Assembly: GCA_025201765.1 (NCBI GenBank)
Contig: MU623387.1
Coordinates: 62,001-126,000 of the forward strand
Origin: Daldinia sp. FL1419
Taxonomy: Eukaryota; Ascomycota; Sordariomycetes; Xylariales; Hypoxylaceae
Direction: 5' to 3'
Length of the DNA stretch: 64,000 nucleotides
The notes below the pieces were generated by a model. The model searched no databases. It worked only from the letters and a program-made list of their open reading frames with translations, and was not told where the DNA came from. Of the stretch, positions 1 through 11,927 are shown in pieces; position 1 is the stretch's first letter; the number at the start of each line of letters is the position of its first letter. The position numbers were made by a program, and so were the translations under genes.

Positions 1-1634
1 CTCTGTAACTGGCCGTATCTTGCGGCTTCTTGGCTGGGTCGGTACTACCGTTTTGCAAATTGCCGGTTCCTCCGTTTTGTTCTTGGGCCGTTTTTATCAT
101 ATCACGCCGCTCCTGCCCATCTAACTCACTGATTCCTTCATCGTGAGGCGATCTAGACCGGTTGCTATGCCGTTCAATATCATTGTCTGGAAGCTCTTCA
201 GGCTGTGGCCTCTTAGTAAAGCTCGGCAGCCATCGCAATTCCCGGAAAGTAGAGCGTCTGGAAAACGGGTTTCTAAACTTGAGCTCCCTAAGAGAACCCA
301 ACAAGCAGCTTGCTAGCGACCCAAGGGGGGCTATAAAGAAAGCAAGCGCAACAATCTGCCCAAAGTCCCAATGGTGAACATAGGCTTCGAAGCTCCCGCC
401 TAAGCGCAGTATGTCGATAAAACGGATAGTGACCCACGTGAACATGGCCGCGGTGAAAATAATTTCGGTCAAGACGGAATTCAGGAAGTCAGCATAGATC
501 CTCAGAACGAGCCAGAATGCCAAGACTGGTCGGACTATGAGCAGCATATGGCGCTGCTCGCAACGAATGCAAGTTATGATGTGGTCTCCATCCCCGAAAA
601 ACGACTGTTGCATCTCGCCCCGATAGTGATCGCGCCACTTGAAGATAACACTGCTAGGCCTCTCATAAAGCTTTAGTAACCCAATTATGACAAGGGCGAG
701 GATAATAAAGATGCCTATAAGCGTAATGGCGGATTGGAATTTCGGTGCATCAATCTTTGCGCCAAAGCCAGGAATGTAGCACAGGACGTTCGTCGCTAGA
801 AGTATTTGGCGCTGCGCCTCTTCGTTATGTTCGTTGACAAGTCTCTCCTTCAGTTGATAAATCGGCACCATGGAAAAACTCAGCGCCGCAATAAGGCAAA
901 TGAGGAGAGCCGTTCGTAGCCATCGCTCGCCCGGATCCCTCCTAAGAAAATAGTTGCGCAAATACGAAGTGGCTGCTAGATTCGCTACAACCGAATACCA
1001 GCTGTTCGATTCATGTGGTCAGAGGCACATTCTCTCGAGCCATCGCCAACTTATCGTCACGGATGATACTTACACCAATCCCACAATGAGCCACCATTGG
1101 TACATTGACAGTCCATGCTCTGCCAGGGATACGTAACCGTACGCGAGAACTGCGAATCCAATCGCAAGCTGGGCGTCGCCCACGGCCTTGACATACTACT
1201 CAGCCTTATTAGCAGCTGGATACATTGAGGTCCAAGGTGGTCCAAGGTGATCAACTTTACTTTATCAAAAGCCGCTGGCCACCTTCGTTCTTCATTCTGG
1301 GGCGCTTCTATTCGTTCGGATTTGACACCTAAATACTTCAGAGGCTTCCGGAGCCCGTCTAAGAACAAGACATCGATCGGATTCGCAACATAGGGCTGCT
1401 GTACGTCCTCGCTCTTGCGCAGATAGAAAAATAGGTATTGAATCACTAAAAATACGACCGCTATACATGCGGAACCGGCACAGGCAATGAGGGTCTAATT
1501 CAACAGTGAGCATTTTCCCGTCACATATGAATATGAATAGACAGGTTGAGTAAATAAATCCAACATACCCCCAAGCCAACGACATCGGGATCCTGCCCGG
1601 CCGGAAGCCGGGCTTCATCGCACCACTCCCGCAT
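1..1634 (-). CDS. Multi-pass fungal membrane protein, 3' end beyond window
   Basis: Four exons read on the minus strand: 1634-1569, 1494-1261, 1195-1074 and 1001-1, with introns of 74, 65 and 72 nt. The reading frame is still open at base 1, so the C-terminus is missing; at least 474 residues are visible. I see about eight hydrophobic segments: one in exon 2, two in exon 3 around the DAQLAIGFAVLAYGY motif, and the rest in exon 4, followed by a polar Arg/Glu/Gln-rich tail. The DAQL...G segment followed by a short helix hairpin is typical of a large family of uncharacterised ascomycete plasma-membrane-type proteins; no enzyme motif is visible. The start chosen is the ATG just before REWCDEARL; an in-frame ATG farther upstream exists, but that extension is not membrane-like. 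Function unknown. Confidence 0.75.
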
Positions 1635-3400
1635 AGAGTAGGGAATTTCACTGGCCGAAGCGACGACATGGGATAGAGAAGAAAGGGAAAAGGCAAACGA
1701 GAGAGTCGGTCTGTTAAAAGAAGAGTGTGTCAAAAGAATTAGGTCGTCTTTCTTCGTACCCTTCACCAAAAAAGGTCCCCAACTAAGAGACTGACCGCCT
1801 TGGGCAGGGGTGCCAAGCTTCGAAAAATTATGGTAGCTAGTGATAAAGTCGCGATCCGATACGCTGGGGTCGACTGGGGTCGAGTAGCATCCGCGAGGCG
1901 ATCCATTGGCCATTGGCAGGCGACTTGCAACGTCACAAACCACCGGTCCTCCCTTTGCGGCCCAACAATCCCCTGCGCATACCATTTCCAGGTTTCAAGC
2001 TATTATATCCTACCATATCCTACCATATCTTGCCTTCTGCTGCCACTTCGCCTAAATGAAAAGACCGACATCGTGGTCGACGTGGACCTCTTGAATCCCG
2101 AAGCCATCGGATCGAAGGATCGGATTCCACAATGGGGTGCTTCATTGAACTATCACCTGGTACGGGGATCCATAGACGGGGTTAAAAAAAAAAGGTATTT
2201 GTCTTGCTACCCCCTGTTAAAACTTTCCGTTGGTATCATCGGACATAGGATGATAACATCACTTTGTCTTAATCTAGGTATGTTGCCTTTTTCTAGTGTA
2301 TAATGCATTGAAAAAAAAAAAGAAGGGAAAAAAACAACCTTACTCGTGTTTCAGTGAAATGCCCCACTAAGTGCACAAATTCATAGCATGCATAATTAAC
2401 TTCTTAGCATAACTTTAGAATATTATGTTAGTTACTAGGTTATGGAAGTTATAACTAAAGATTTTTACTTAACTAGGTATACTTTTATGTCCAGGTGCCC
2501 TGCCACTAACTTCTAAGGTGTCTACGTATTGTACCTATCCCACACAGCAACATCTCCCAGAAAAAATTACCCACAACACCACTTTTCCCCATACCACAGC
2601 GCCTTTTCTCGTAACGACCAAAAATAGTAAGATTATATCCTATCCGGAGAGCCGAGTTTCGTGACGTGTCAAACAATCCAGAGAAGCGTTACGGGAAATC
2701 TATGGCGCTGGTTTTTCGCGCACGCGCACGCGCTCGTGGCGATGCTCGGGGAGGCTTGAGAAGGTGAAGGACCCACGAACCATCGTCAAATCATACCGAG
2801 ACAAGACAGCGGCGGTATACGCGGGACCCATAGCAGAACGACGTAAGGAATTTTCCGATCAACCTAGCTAGTCCTAATTGGAAAATTCGCGGGGGCTTGA
2901 TTGATAATGGATTCTGAGAAGAGTCTAGCAACTGGTTTCTGCCTGTCTCCTTTTTCCGGATGAGTTGAACGGGCCCCGGACCAATCCGGTGAGACAATAA
3001 CAAGTCGCGAGTCTGAATGAGTTCGCGATGGATACTAGTGTGAGAATTAATCTTCAAGTCTACACTACAGACCTAGGTCAGCACGGTGGTTTAGTAGCCT
3101 TGGTAGCCTAATAGCCCTGCTTGCATTATGTGCATTGCATCGACGCTTTATTTTGGTAGAACTCCTCCGCGAACTGCAAGTCATACTGTTATAGCAGGGT
3201 ATTTAGGTCCTATGCATGGAGCCGTAGAAGAAGCTTTGGTAGAAGCTATGCAAGAAAATGGACTCTTCTCCTTAGTACCAAGCTTAGACCCGTTGTCTCC
3301 TCATTAAATTGCCATATAAAGACGGTGTAAATCCACCGGCGTGCAGGCTTCTTGGTCCCAGCGATGTTTCCAGAAGAGCGGGAGAAACTTGCCGATAGCC
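1635..3400. other. Intergenic region
   Basis: No gene of recognisable family. AT-rich stretches with A-runs near 2185 and 2310. One 59-codon open frame at 3128-3307 is described separately. The 1635-2000 part is presumably the promoter of the membrane-protein gene. Confidence 0.6.
3128..3307 (+). CDS. Possible small ORF or coding remnant, 59 aa
   Basis: An ATG-to-TAA frame of 60 codons, preceded by an in-frame stop at about 3107. The composition is protein-like (for example GPMHGAVEEALVEAMQENGL), with no signal peptide and no family I recognise. It could be a chance frame or the leftover of a decayed gene. It sits 94 bp from the end of the ankyrin gene, which runs toward it. Confidence 0.2.
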   Translation: MCIASTLYFGRTPPRTASHTVIAGYLGPMHGAVEEALVEAMQENGLFSLVPSLDPLSPH

Positions 3401-5082
3401 TTAATACTTACCTACCCATCTCCACGTCCGTCTTGTAACCCGTACTCTTCCCCTAATTATCTGAGATCGAATACGTTCCTCTTCCGAAACCCACTGGTAA
3501 TCTTCGTATATGATGGGACCTATGACTCCAAGAGAAATAAGAAACCCCACCATCCACCTCGAAGAACGGAGATAATCAGCTATTAGGCGTCTCGTATCGA
3601 AACCCTCACCGAACGAGACACCCGCGTCAACCAAGAGTCTTACGATATCGGGGTTCTTGACTTTGATAGCGCAAACCAATGCATCTACCCCCATTGTGTC
3701 TTCTTGATTCCTTTTTCTTGCTATTAGGCCTGGATCCCTCTCTAGGAACCACTTCACCATGTGAAGCTGCCCCCCAAGAACAGCGCTTCTGAGCATGTCT
3801 TCAACGTTGCCTCCATTCTCGAGTAACAGCTCCACGACTTCTAAATGACCGTGGCTAACCGCACATCTAACGGGGTCTGGACACTCCCTGGATGACCTTA
3901 CAAGGGCCCCTCGATCAAGTAAAAACTGGACCCTATGGATATTGCCCATCGCCGCAGCGATCGCGAGAGCAGAGCCGTAGAGCCAAGGCCTTTGCGACGG
4001 CTCTACGTTGATGTCTAAGCCGGTATCAAGTATCATTTGCATCACTTCTTCTTGCCCGTGGTAGGTTGCTTCCCAAAACATTTCCTCTCTCAATCTCTGG
4101 AGTTTATTTAGGGGTTTGCCCGTCAAGGCGATAAGCCGCTGGCAAATGTTGACGTAGCCACCGCGTCCCGCAGCCGTAATGGCTCGAAAGTATTCCTCCT
4201 TGGAAGTTGAAAGCCGGTATTCTGGCTTTAGAAGCAAGTTCACGATATCCTCATGCCCTCCAGTAGCAGCAGCTCGAAGGGCACTTCCTGTGGGATTTCG
4301 ATTGTATCGCCTCGGTTCGTGAATACTACGCGGCCCATCGGGGTCCCAATCTAGATCGCCATTGTCTTCGCTACTATAAGTGTTTGCTCGCGGATCAGCA
4401 CCGCGGTCAAGTAAGTACTGGACGAGATGTAGGTGACCCCAAACAGCCGCGAGCTGCAAAGGCCGGCCAAAGTAGATGGAGTCAAAATTGACACCGGCCA
4501 ATGCATCCGGCGCTTCAAGTAGCGGCTTTACTAGAGGTAAGTTGCCGAGAACAATAGCAGCACTTAATGTATTCTGCGCCTCTGCATCGGGAGGGATGTT
4601 ATAAGGTACCAATGGGGATTCGAGCTTCTCGGGGTGCATATTGCAGATAGCCTCGGCGACCATCTGGTGCTGTACATGTCGGTCTTTTTCAGTCGGCTGG
4701 GTTAGAAGGTCCATTGCCTTGTTGACGCTGGCGATAGTCGAAACATAGTTGTTAAATTTCCCCTTATGATAACGGGCTAGAAAGACGCGGGCTTTTAACA
4801 CAGGTGGCATTAAGGATATCGACAGGGTGGCCGGGTCATCGATATCAACAACTTGCTTATCACATATAGCAAATAATATTTCGGAATTGAAGGCCTCTGA
4901 AACATGATAAATTAGGGATTAGTATATATGTCACGCAATGCTTGCGCGTCGTAGGAGTTCGGCTCACTATTTACTAAACGGAGTCGGATAGCCTTATAAA
5001 TGCCAATAGTCACCACTAGATGCTCGATAACCAAGGTAAATACGGTAGCAGGCAAGCTATTGACGATGATGCCTAGATCCAT
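3401..5082 (-). CDS. Ankyrin-repeat protein with F-box-like N-terminus
   Basis: Two exons, 5082-4968 and 4896-3401, joined across a 71-nt intron (donor GTGAGC, acceptor TTTCAG), giving 536 residues. The join restores the segment RLRLVNKAFNSEIL, which is a typical continuation of the F-box-like domain found at the head of many ascomycete ankyrin proteins; this supports the splice. After it comes a helical linker (MPPVLKARVFLARYHKG) and then about six to eight ankyrin units from residue ~140 to ~500, with clear cores such as RPLQLAAVWGHLHLVQYLL and a degenerate last third. The likely role is protein binding, possibly substrate recruitment to an SCF ligase; this is family inference only. A longer upstream frame lacks similarity, so ATG 5082 was chosen. 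Confidence 0.8.
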
Positions 5083-6313
5083 ATTGACCTCCAAGCTAGC
5101 GGTTTGCCGTAAGGAAGAGTCGACGCCTCTGTTTCCAATTCCAGAATCCCTTCGCGCCAACAGAAACCGAAGTGAATATATCAGGATCAATGATTGCTCC
5201 ACGTGACGAAAAAGGGCCGAGTGGTCGACTCAATCCATTCGCGAAGATCAGTTCCATGGAGTTCGCCAATACCAGGTGCTTTATAGCCCTGGCCGGTGTC
5301 TGCCTAACGCGATCAAATGCTTTCGAAAAGCCACCTGGTTCGGCTTCTTATACGATGCTCTACACTCGTTGGATTACTGAATAGCCTCAGTCAAGAACTA
5401 AAAAGTAACCAGCAAGGATTTTTGACAAATTAAAATCTCGAAATATTTACTCAACCGGTCGATTGGACGCGATGACCATGTGATGTTACTATTATTATAG
5501 CCAGAAGACGCGAATCCGACATATCCAGGTCGGAAACAATGTCAACACGTTAGATTTCTCTTGTATCAATCGAGTACGGTCCAAACGACATCCTACGGAA
5601 TCAACCATACACGATCATAGATGCGCCAAGCTTCCAAACAATTTCGATCCTCTCTTCCTCACCTCCGTCCAAACTAGGGACAGAGCCATGACGAAAAGAA
5701 TCCACGATTCAGGGTTCCAAAAATTCCCTGCCCGGTACAAAACCAAACAGGAGTGGTCATGTAATAGTTTTCAACTAGCAAAAACACGCACTCGGATTGC
5801 TCCTCACTGTGACGCGTAAAGCCCGTGCACTAAGATGAGGAAAGAAAAGAAGGAAAAGTTTTGGAAAATGGAGGGAGAGTGGGCTTGCATTTATATTTGT
5901 TCGAGGTGGGGCGGGGCTGTTGCCTAGCGTGAGGCTGGTGGGTCTCACACACACACACACCTGCCACAATCAAAATTTGAACCCCATAATATTTTAAGCC
6001 TGGTTCCGAACTGTGTACATTGTACATGTACTGAGGTAAAACATTCCCGTCATCATATCACTACAGGCAGTAATTCAAGGCGGCCGGCATTCTGATGATA
6101 CCATTCACTAACCCCGTGCACAGGAAGAGAAATTGTTAAAGATAGTTATGTCATTTAAATCTTTCGATCCTATCACATCTTGCCTCGTTGCTCGTCAAAC
6201 GGTATCCTATACATCCACCCATCATAATTCCAAATAGTCATTTCAGATATTTCGTAACCTTCGTGAGTCATTATCATCGAGCGAGTTTTCCATCCTGGGA
6301 CATTACAGACGCG
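5083..6313. other. Intergenic region
   Basis: No gene recognised. Contains a 15-base CA run at 5946-5960 and AT-rich promoter-like DNA upstream of the ankyrin gene. Open frames here overlap each other and lack protein character. Confidence 0.6.
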
Positions 6314-6779
6314 TCATGTAGTCCGAGTCGTGGTGCTATTCGAATATGTAGGCTTGGGGGTGCTATCATTATGGTTGCCGCAAGAACTTCTAGAGGCTGG
6401 AGAACGGTCAAGTCAGCAACACATTCCAAACTCGATGTTCCGATGTCGAGATCCCACGATGATACTTACAGCATGATTTCATGCAAGCACTGCAGTCTCC
6501 ATCCCCATCCTCGCATATAGCTACACAGTTATTTATGCATGTCGTGAGGGATTCCGTATCGTAGCGACGACATTCCGGCTGCCGCTCTGTGCTGCCGCTA
6601 TGGTTCTGGCGGTGACTACCTGACCCAACCAGGCCGGTAACAGTCCCTACGAGCGAGCCGGTTATACCAGTTAAGCTGCCTAGGCCACCTAAACTACCTA
6701 AGCCGCCGAGTTGCGGTAACGGGAACGGCAAGGCTAGCACGGTCGCAGAGATGGCGACGATGAACGTAAAGGGACGCAT
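6314..6779 (-). CDS. Small secreted cysteine-rich protein (effector-like)
   Basis: Predicted as two exons, 6779-6470 and 6396-6314, with a 73-nt intron (GTAAGT...CCAG), giving 130 residues. It begins with a signal peptide (MRPFTFIVAISATVLALP). Next comes a Gly/Leu/Ser-rich low-complexity stretch (GGLGSLGGLGSL), then a C-terminal domain with eight cysteines spaced C-x9-C-x3-C-x3-C-x6-C-x2-C-x3-C and one more from exon 2. The tail encoded by exon 2 is rich in Ser, Thr and Asn. Without splicing the frame would run on into an unrelated tail with a CC pair. An even number of cysteines in a short secreted protein suggests disulfides. No family recognised; a candidate effector or cell-wall protein. 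Confidence 0.65.
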
Positions 6780-8322
6780 TTTAAAATATCTAGGCGAAAA
6801 CCTCTCGAGAGTGAGTCTTTTGTCGATAAGTTGAGCAAGAGGCTGAGCGGCGTGGTAATGATTTTAACGATAGGGAATTAGGCAAGATTGTAGTAGACTG
6901 CGTTGATGCACTGAGAAAGATCTAATTATTGCCATGGCTTCTATCGCTTCTATCGCTTCTTTTATAACATTTACCAACGACTACGAAGCTCTCGCCAAAA
7001 AAGGGGGGGCTAAGGAAAGAAGAACCTACGAGCAATTCAATGAGGCGGGAACGAGAACATAGGATATAATGGCTGAAGATTCCTATCGTGTAGCCCGTTT
7101 ACATCACGTGCTTTCGATGTCTCTCGTGTCTCACCCTGCCTTTCGGTTTCGCTTTATGGATATTCTCGTTCCCAAGTGTAGTCAAAGATCTGAGACATAC
7201 CTCATCGAGCCTAGTTAAATTCTTAGGTAACGTAGGGCCATGGGGCTGGACCTAGTGAAGCTATGAAGAGATCCATATCACGCCGTGAGAACTGAGAAGG
7301 CGAAGTAAAAAGTCTAACTGATTTTCGTCGCCGAGTCTCCTCGGCTGTCTAGCACGGGCTTGAGAAACCTGCACTAGCTAGGGCTTCTATGAGCAATCAT
7401 TAGTTTTGTTTACGGAGAAACAGGTGGAGCATTTAGTTGGCGCTGTAATTTGTCGTGATGAAAATTTGATTGATTCACACGATGAAGATCGTCTCATCCA
7501 CCTACAAGAATTTCGATCTCATATCTCTAATCAACCACCAAAACTTGCTTTGTTAAATTACTAACTAACCTAGTTATCAAACTTTGGCAGAAATTATCCT
7601 TATATTTACACTTAGAAATTTCGATACCGAATGCGGTGTAGGATTAATATGGCCTCAACTCGCGAAGCCATTCTTCTTGTGTAATTAAGGATGAAGAGAC
7701 ATTTGCGAATCTCTGGTGAGTCACTCGTCTTATAAGAATTGGCTGGCTCTGGTGTACCCCATGGGCCCATCCCCATTGGACGCGTAAGCCTATACAAATG
7801 ATCCAGGGAATTCAGCAATACGAGCTGAATTACGTATGATCTGTGAAATTAATTCGAATGGATCCGTCTGTTAAACTTACTAGACAAAAGGCATGAGTCA
7901 AAACTTATCAAAGGAGTGTATTCCGAGTGTTGTGTGCTTGATGTTTATAAAATTCGGGAGTTGAAGGTGAGTACCTCTAGGCTAGCTTTTCTTAGACGGT
8001 GCTAAACTGTATCAAGTACTAAAACTCAGCCCTACGTAGCACACCGGCATGTCATATGACTTATGTAATCCATCGACTTGAAACAATGGAACCCAGAATC
8101 GAAGCTGCTCTTTATGACAAAGTACAACCTCACTTTTGTTTATATAGTTATTTCTAACTATCTAACCTTTCGATATATTAGGCATATATTATACAAACTA
8201 CCTAATGTAATATAGTTCTATCAAATATTCATAAATGCTTAATGGGTTGAGACGTCGAGACAACCTATAGCCTAATAGTCTTGTATTCTGGAAAGCGGCA
8301 CAGCAAAAGGGGATACGGAACC
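6780..8322. other. Intergenic region
   Basis: Divergent promoter region between the small secreted protein (minus) and the Zn2Cys6 gene (plus). Contains a short tandem repeat of GCTTCTATC at 6937-6962 and AT-rich DNA at 7550-7600 and 8130-8240. No gene recognised. Confidence 0.6.
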
Positions 8323-10674
8323 ATGGAATTCCAAACACCAACGAGCACTGCTCAACGGCCGCAGCCAAAGCCGTTGAGCTGTACCAACTGTCGTGCCCGG
8401 AAGCTAAAATGCAGTCGGGAACATCCATGTACTCACTGCGTGCGCTCTGGCGCAGAGTGCATTTTCCCTACGCGCAAGCGGATGCGCAAACCGCGGACGA
8501 ACAAGAACTCGGAATTGCTCCAGCGATTGAGTCGGTTAGAATCCATCGTGGGAAAGGTCAGCGTCGCCGGCCTGGAAGGGCTTAATGTGGCTGGGTTGGT
8601 TTCGGATTCCTCAGCCGGTCCAAGCACTGCTCTGTTCACCTCCAGCGGGGCTACTCCGAGATCAGCCTCTGTCAGCGGGACTCAGGACGACTGGAAGAAG
8701 GCTCTCCAGGATAGCAAAGCTTCGCGCTACCTCAGCGGCGAGTTCTGGTCGAGTCTATGTCTTGAGGTTGAAGGATTGAGGCAAGCCTTAGAATCATCCA
8801 CAGATTCAGACGATGAGCAAATGTTGCAGGGAGCCACTCCCGAGTCAGCAACGAACGATAATAGCGGTTCAAGTACATCAGCATTATCCCCGGGTATGCT
8901 TCTCGGGAATTCGCCGCATATGTCTTACGACAGTATCGAACATCCGTCTCCGCAGCACATACTATTTCTCACTACGACGTACTTCACAAATGTTGATATG
9001 ATTCTAAAGATTCTTCACCGACCTACGATACGTGAGGACCTTTATGCGCTGGCTTGCTCCTCGGAAGCCGCACGGTCACAGCTTACTCTTGAAAAGGAAG
9101 CTCTCTACTTCTCTATCTATCATGCGGCCGTAGCTAGCTTACCGCCTTCGACGTGCCTTGCGCAGCTAGGCCGGCGGCGCGAGGACTTACTCCAGCTCTA
9201 CTCGTCTGCGGTAGAATATCTTCTGGTGCGAGCTGACTACCTCAGTAGCACCAGCCTCGAAACTCTACAGGCATTGACATTATACGTAGCTTGCGTGCGA
9301 TGTACCCCCCACGGGTCGCGCGCATCGTGGGCACTTGTTTCTTTACCTATACGTCTTGCGCAAGCGCTCGACTTGCACCACGAGAGTAGCAACGCCCACC
9401 TCTCTCCATTCCAGGCGGAAATGCGGCGACGTCTCTGGTGGCAGCTTATTGTGCTCGATATTCGGGCATCCGAAGACCGCGGAACTAACACCATTGTGGC
9501 GCGTGATAGTTACGACACGCGGTTTCCGCTGAATATCAACGACGATGACTTTGGACCTGATTCTACTAGTCCTCTAGTCGAGAGACAAGGACCTAGTGAT
9601 ATAACATTTAACTTATGCACAGCACGGTGCTCAGGGCTCTTCCTAGCCGTCGAGCATGCGCAAGACGCCCCAGGCATAAAAGATAGTGGCCCACCATCTA
9701 AGGGCGTCGAGGAAACGTTACAGCACGCGCAGAGCCTTGAGGCCCAGTTCGTTACGGGTGCGAACCCAGATCACGCACCTTCGTTCCTGGCGTCTATTAT
9801 GGTGCGTCTGGTCATCCTCAAGCTATGGCTCATCATGCAGTACCCGCTGCACCCACGGCGGCGTCCACAAGGGTCCTCGGCATCGCGGCAAGGTGGAGCG
9901 GGAGCAGCCGCCAACGTGTTTCCACATGAGGCGACGTTGCGCACGGCCATCTCCATTGTTGAACTTAACGAATACTTGGCAAACGGACCCTATGGGCATC
10001 GGTTTAGTTGGTGGGCCGCTACGTATGTACAATGGCATCCTCTGGCCGTTGCGTTGGCCGAGCTATGCACGCAGACTCAGGGCGAGCTCGTCGAACGTGC
10101 TTGGCGCACAGTCGAAGACGTCTTCCCCAAGTGGAGCGAGGTTATTGCCGACACTAAGAAGGGCACTTTATGGAGGCCCATTCGCAAACTCTACAAGAAG
10201 GCCAAGGCGGCTAGGCTAGCTGCTACAGGCGCTGCTGGCACCGCTGGCACTCCTAATACTACTACACCCGTCGCTACGACCAACACAACGGGCGCTACGG
10301 CGTCTAGTATCATCGATAGCCCAGACATACAATTACAAGACACGATATACGTGCAAACCAATAATATGGAAACTATTATTCCGGCCATAGAAGGGGGATT
10401 TACTACAACAACACAGCCGGAAAGTATGTTTGGGACTGAAATACAAAATACAAGGGAACCCAGTGTCTCGGCGGATTTGGGCAAGCTGAGCTTGTCGCCG
10501 TACGCATTGAACGAGATGTGGGGTTGGAGGGATTTGAATTTTGATATACCCATGTTGGACCTTGGCGGTTCGAACGTTATGCCGGATTGGAGTACTTGGG
10601 ACGACTTTGTGACCGAGACGCAGGCTGACCCTGATAAACAGTCCAAGTCGGGGTCGAGCGAAATCAGCAATTAG
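8323..10674 (+). CDS. Zn2Cys6 transcription factor with Fungal_trans domain
   Basis: An intronless frame of 783 residues starting at ATG 8323 (context ACC ATG G). Residues 20-46 form the zinc binuclear cluster C-x2-C-x6-C-x5-C-x2-C-x6-C, followed by a basic linker and a coiled-coil dimerisation segment (LLQRLSRLESIV). The middle holds the Fungal_trans regulatory domain, with its usual core around residues 335-385 (ASWALVSLPIRLAQALDLH, then MRRRLWWQLIVLDIRASED). The last 150 residues are Thr/Ala/Asn-rich and acidic, as in activation tails. It should bind CGG-type sites in the nucleus as a dimer. The target pathway cannot be told from its neighbours, which are not a biosynthetic cluster. Lack of introns is somewhat unusual for this family. 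Confidence 0.93.
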   Translation: MEFQTPTSTAQRPQPKPLSCTNCRARKLKCSREHPCTHCVRSGAECIFPTRKRMRKPRTNKNSELLQRLSRLESIVGKVSVAGLEGLNVAGLVSDSSAGPSTALFTSSGATPRSASVSGTQDDWKKALQDSKASRYLSGEFWSSLCLEVEGLRQALESSTDSDDEQMLQGATPESATNDNSGSSTSALSPGMLLGNSPHMSYDSIEHPSPQHILFLTTTYFTNVDMILKILHRPTIREDLYALACSSEAARSQLTLEKEALYFSIYHAAVASLPPSTCLAQLGRRREDLLQLYSSAVEYLLVRADYLSSTSLETLQALTLYVACVRCTPHGSRASWALVSLPIRLAQALDLHHESSNAHLSPFQAEMRRRLWWQLIVLDIRASEDRGTNTIVARDSYDTRFPLNINDDDFGPDSTSPLVERQGPSDITFNLCTARCSGLFLAVEHAQDAPGIKDSGPPSKGVEETLQHAQSLEAQFVTGANPDHAPSFLASIMVRLVILKLWLIMQYPLHPRRRPQGSSASRQGGAGAAANVFPHEATLRTAISIVELNEYLANGPYGHRFSWWAATYVQWHPLAVALAELCTQTQGELVERAWRTVEDVFPKWSEVIADTKKGTLWRPIRKLYKKAKAARLAATGAAGTAGTPNTTTPVATTNTTGATASSIIDSPDIQLQDTIYVQTNNMETIIPAIEGGFTTTTQPESMFGTEIQNTREPSVSADLGKLSLSPYALNEMWGWRDLNFDIPMLDLGGSNVMPDWSTWDDFVTETQADPDKQSKSGSSEISN

Positions 10675-10891
10675 TAGAATCTCCTGTCACATACAACATT
10701 AAAGCTGAAAAAGCATCTGTACAATATGTAAAAAAGCACGTAACGCAACTTATTTGCTCATTGATCGTATGCATTCAGTGCTCTATCTACCGAGCACACA
10801 CATGCTAATGAAGATGTTTTCCGCAATTCCGTAATGAACACCGGCAAACCCGATTCCCTTAACCCCTCCAACGGCAACACGAAAAAACCCT

Positions 10892-11927
10892 TTATGCGAA
10901 TGTGGAAGGTCGGGTGGCGCTGAACACCTTCTTGTTGTTGATCTTGGGGACACGGTGGGGGAGAGGGAAGGAGAGGTTCTTGGTGATGAGTTGCCTGATG
11001 TAGGGTCGCTTAACGTCATCGCTCTTCTCGAGTTCGACGACACGGAGGATCTAAATTATTGTTAGTCTTTATAATTCCGTGAATGGGATTCGAGGTTAAC
11101 GTACGTGAACCGACCGGAATCGGGCGCGGTGGCGGGCGGCCATGTCCTGGTAGAGAGCCTCGACAGCTTCCGTTCGGGACATCTCTCGGTACTCCTTGTA
11201 CATGTTGTGAGTACCCGATCGGGAGTCGTATCGGATCCAGATGCCGAAGTTCTTGACGCGGAGAGGGTTCTTCTCGGCAATCTAGATAACCGTTAATTTC
11301 GTCCGTCTTCCTAATTCCTAGTTCCTTCTATGGTAGCGTACCTTGTTCAAGCTGACAATCTCGCCGTTGGCCTTCTTGACCTTCTTCAACTTGGTCAGGA
11401 AGTACCAGAAGCGGGACTTGGCGACGACCTCATTGGGAGCGAAGATTCGCATGCGGTACAGCTTGGGGGTAGGGTTGGTCTCGGTGGGCAGATGGCGCCC
11501 GATGACCTGGTATTCCTGAAGACGACCTGACGTTCGCGTCGTTAGTACTGCTTTTCTTCGAGAATTAAAATATAGTAAATAAAATCGAGTTCCAGCTTAG
11601 GTGGAAGTCGAGTCGTTTTCATGTTGATTCTAGTGTCGATTGTGTTGTCGCAACTGCGCGTGTCGAATCTTGGTACGTGAACTTGCGAACTGAAAAATCC
11701 TGCTCCCCAAATCTGCCAACTCATCCCCTCTTCCCATTTACTCGTCTATCGCTAAGATCACCCGCCAATTCGGCGCAATTCGAGCTCAAGCGCGCCCTCG
11801 TAATAAAGATTCCATGCGAATTGTCGTTTGAGGTTTCAATCGATCGTGCATATCGTAAAGCGTCTCTGGAGACCTGAATTTGATGCTGGCGAGGAGAGGA
11901 AAAAAATAAAATTCGTAGCTTACCCAT
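10892..11927 (-). CDS. RPL20: 60S ribosomal protein L20 (eL20/L18ae)
   Basis: Four exons: 11927-11924, 11526-11342, 11281-11105 and 11050-10892, giving 174 residues, the usual length for fungal eL20. Recognisable segments are RLQEYQVIGRHLP, the RYDSRSGTHNMYKEYREM core and SFPLPHRVPKINNKKVFSA near the C-terminus. The first coding exon is only ATGG; joining it to GTCGTCTTCAG restores the expected Met-Gly-Arg-Leu-Gln start. The first intron is 397 nt, much longer than the other introns (60 and 54 nt), as often seen near the 5' end of ribosomal protein genes. Cytosolic large-subunit structural protein, close to the P-stalk side of the ribosome. Confidence 0.96.

Noticed and set aside
1800..2303. 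167-codon plus-strand frame upstream of the membrane protein
   Set aside because: Composition is random-like and Leu/Ile/Tyr-heavy from AT-rich DNA; it starts without ATG context and overlaps the probable promoter.
8281..8322. N-terminal extension of the Zn2Cys6 protein
   Set aside because: It would begin at TTG; ATG 8323 has good context and leaves the zinc cluster at the usual distance.
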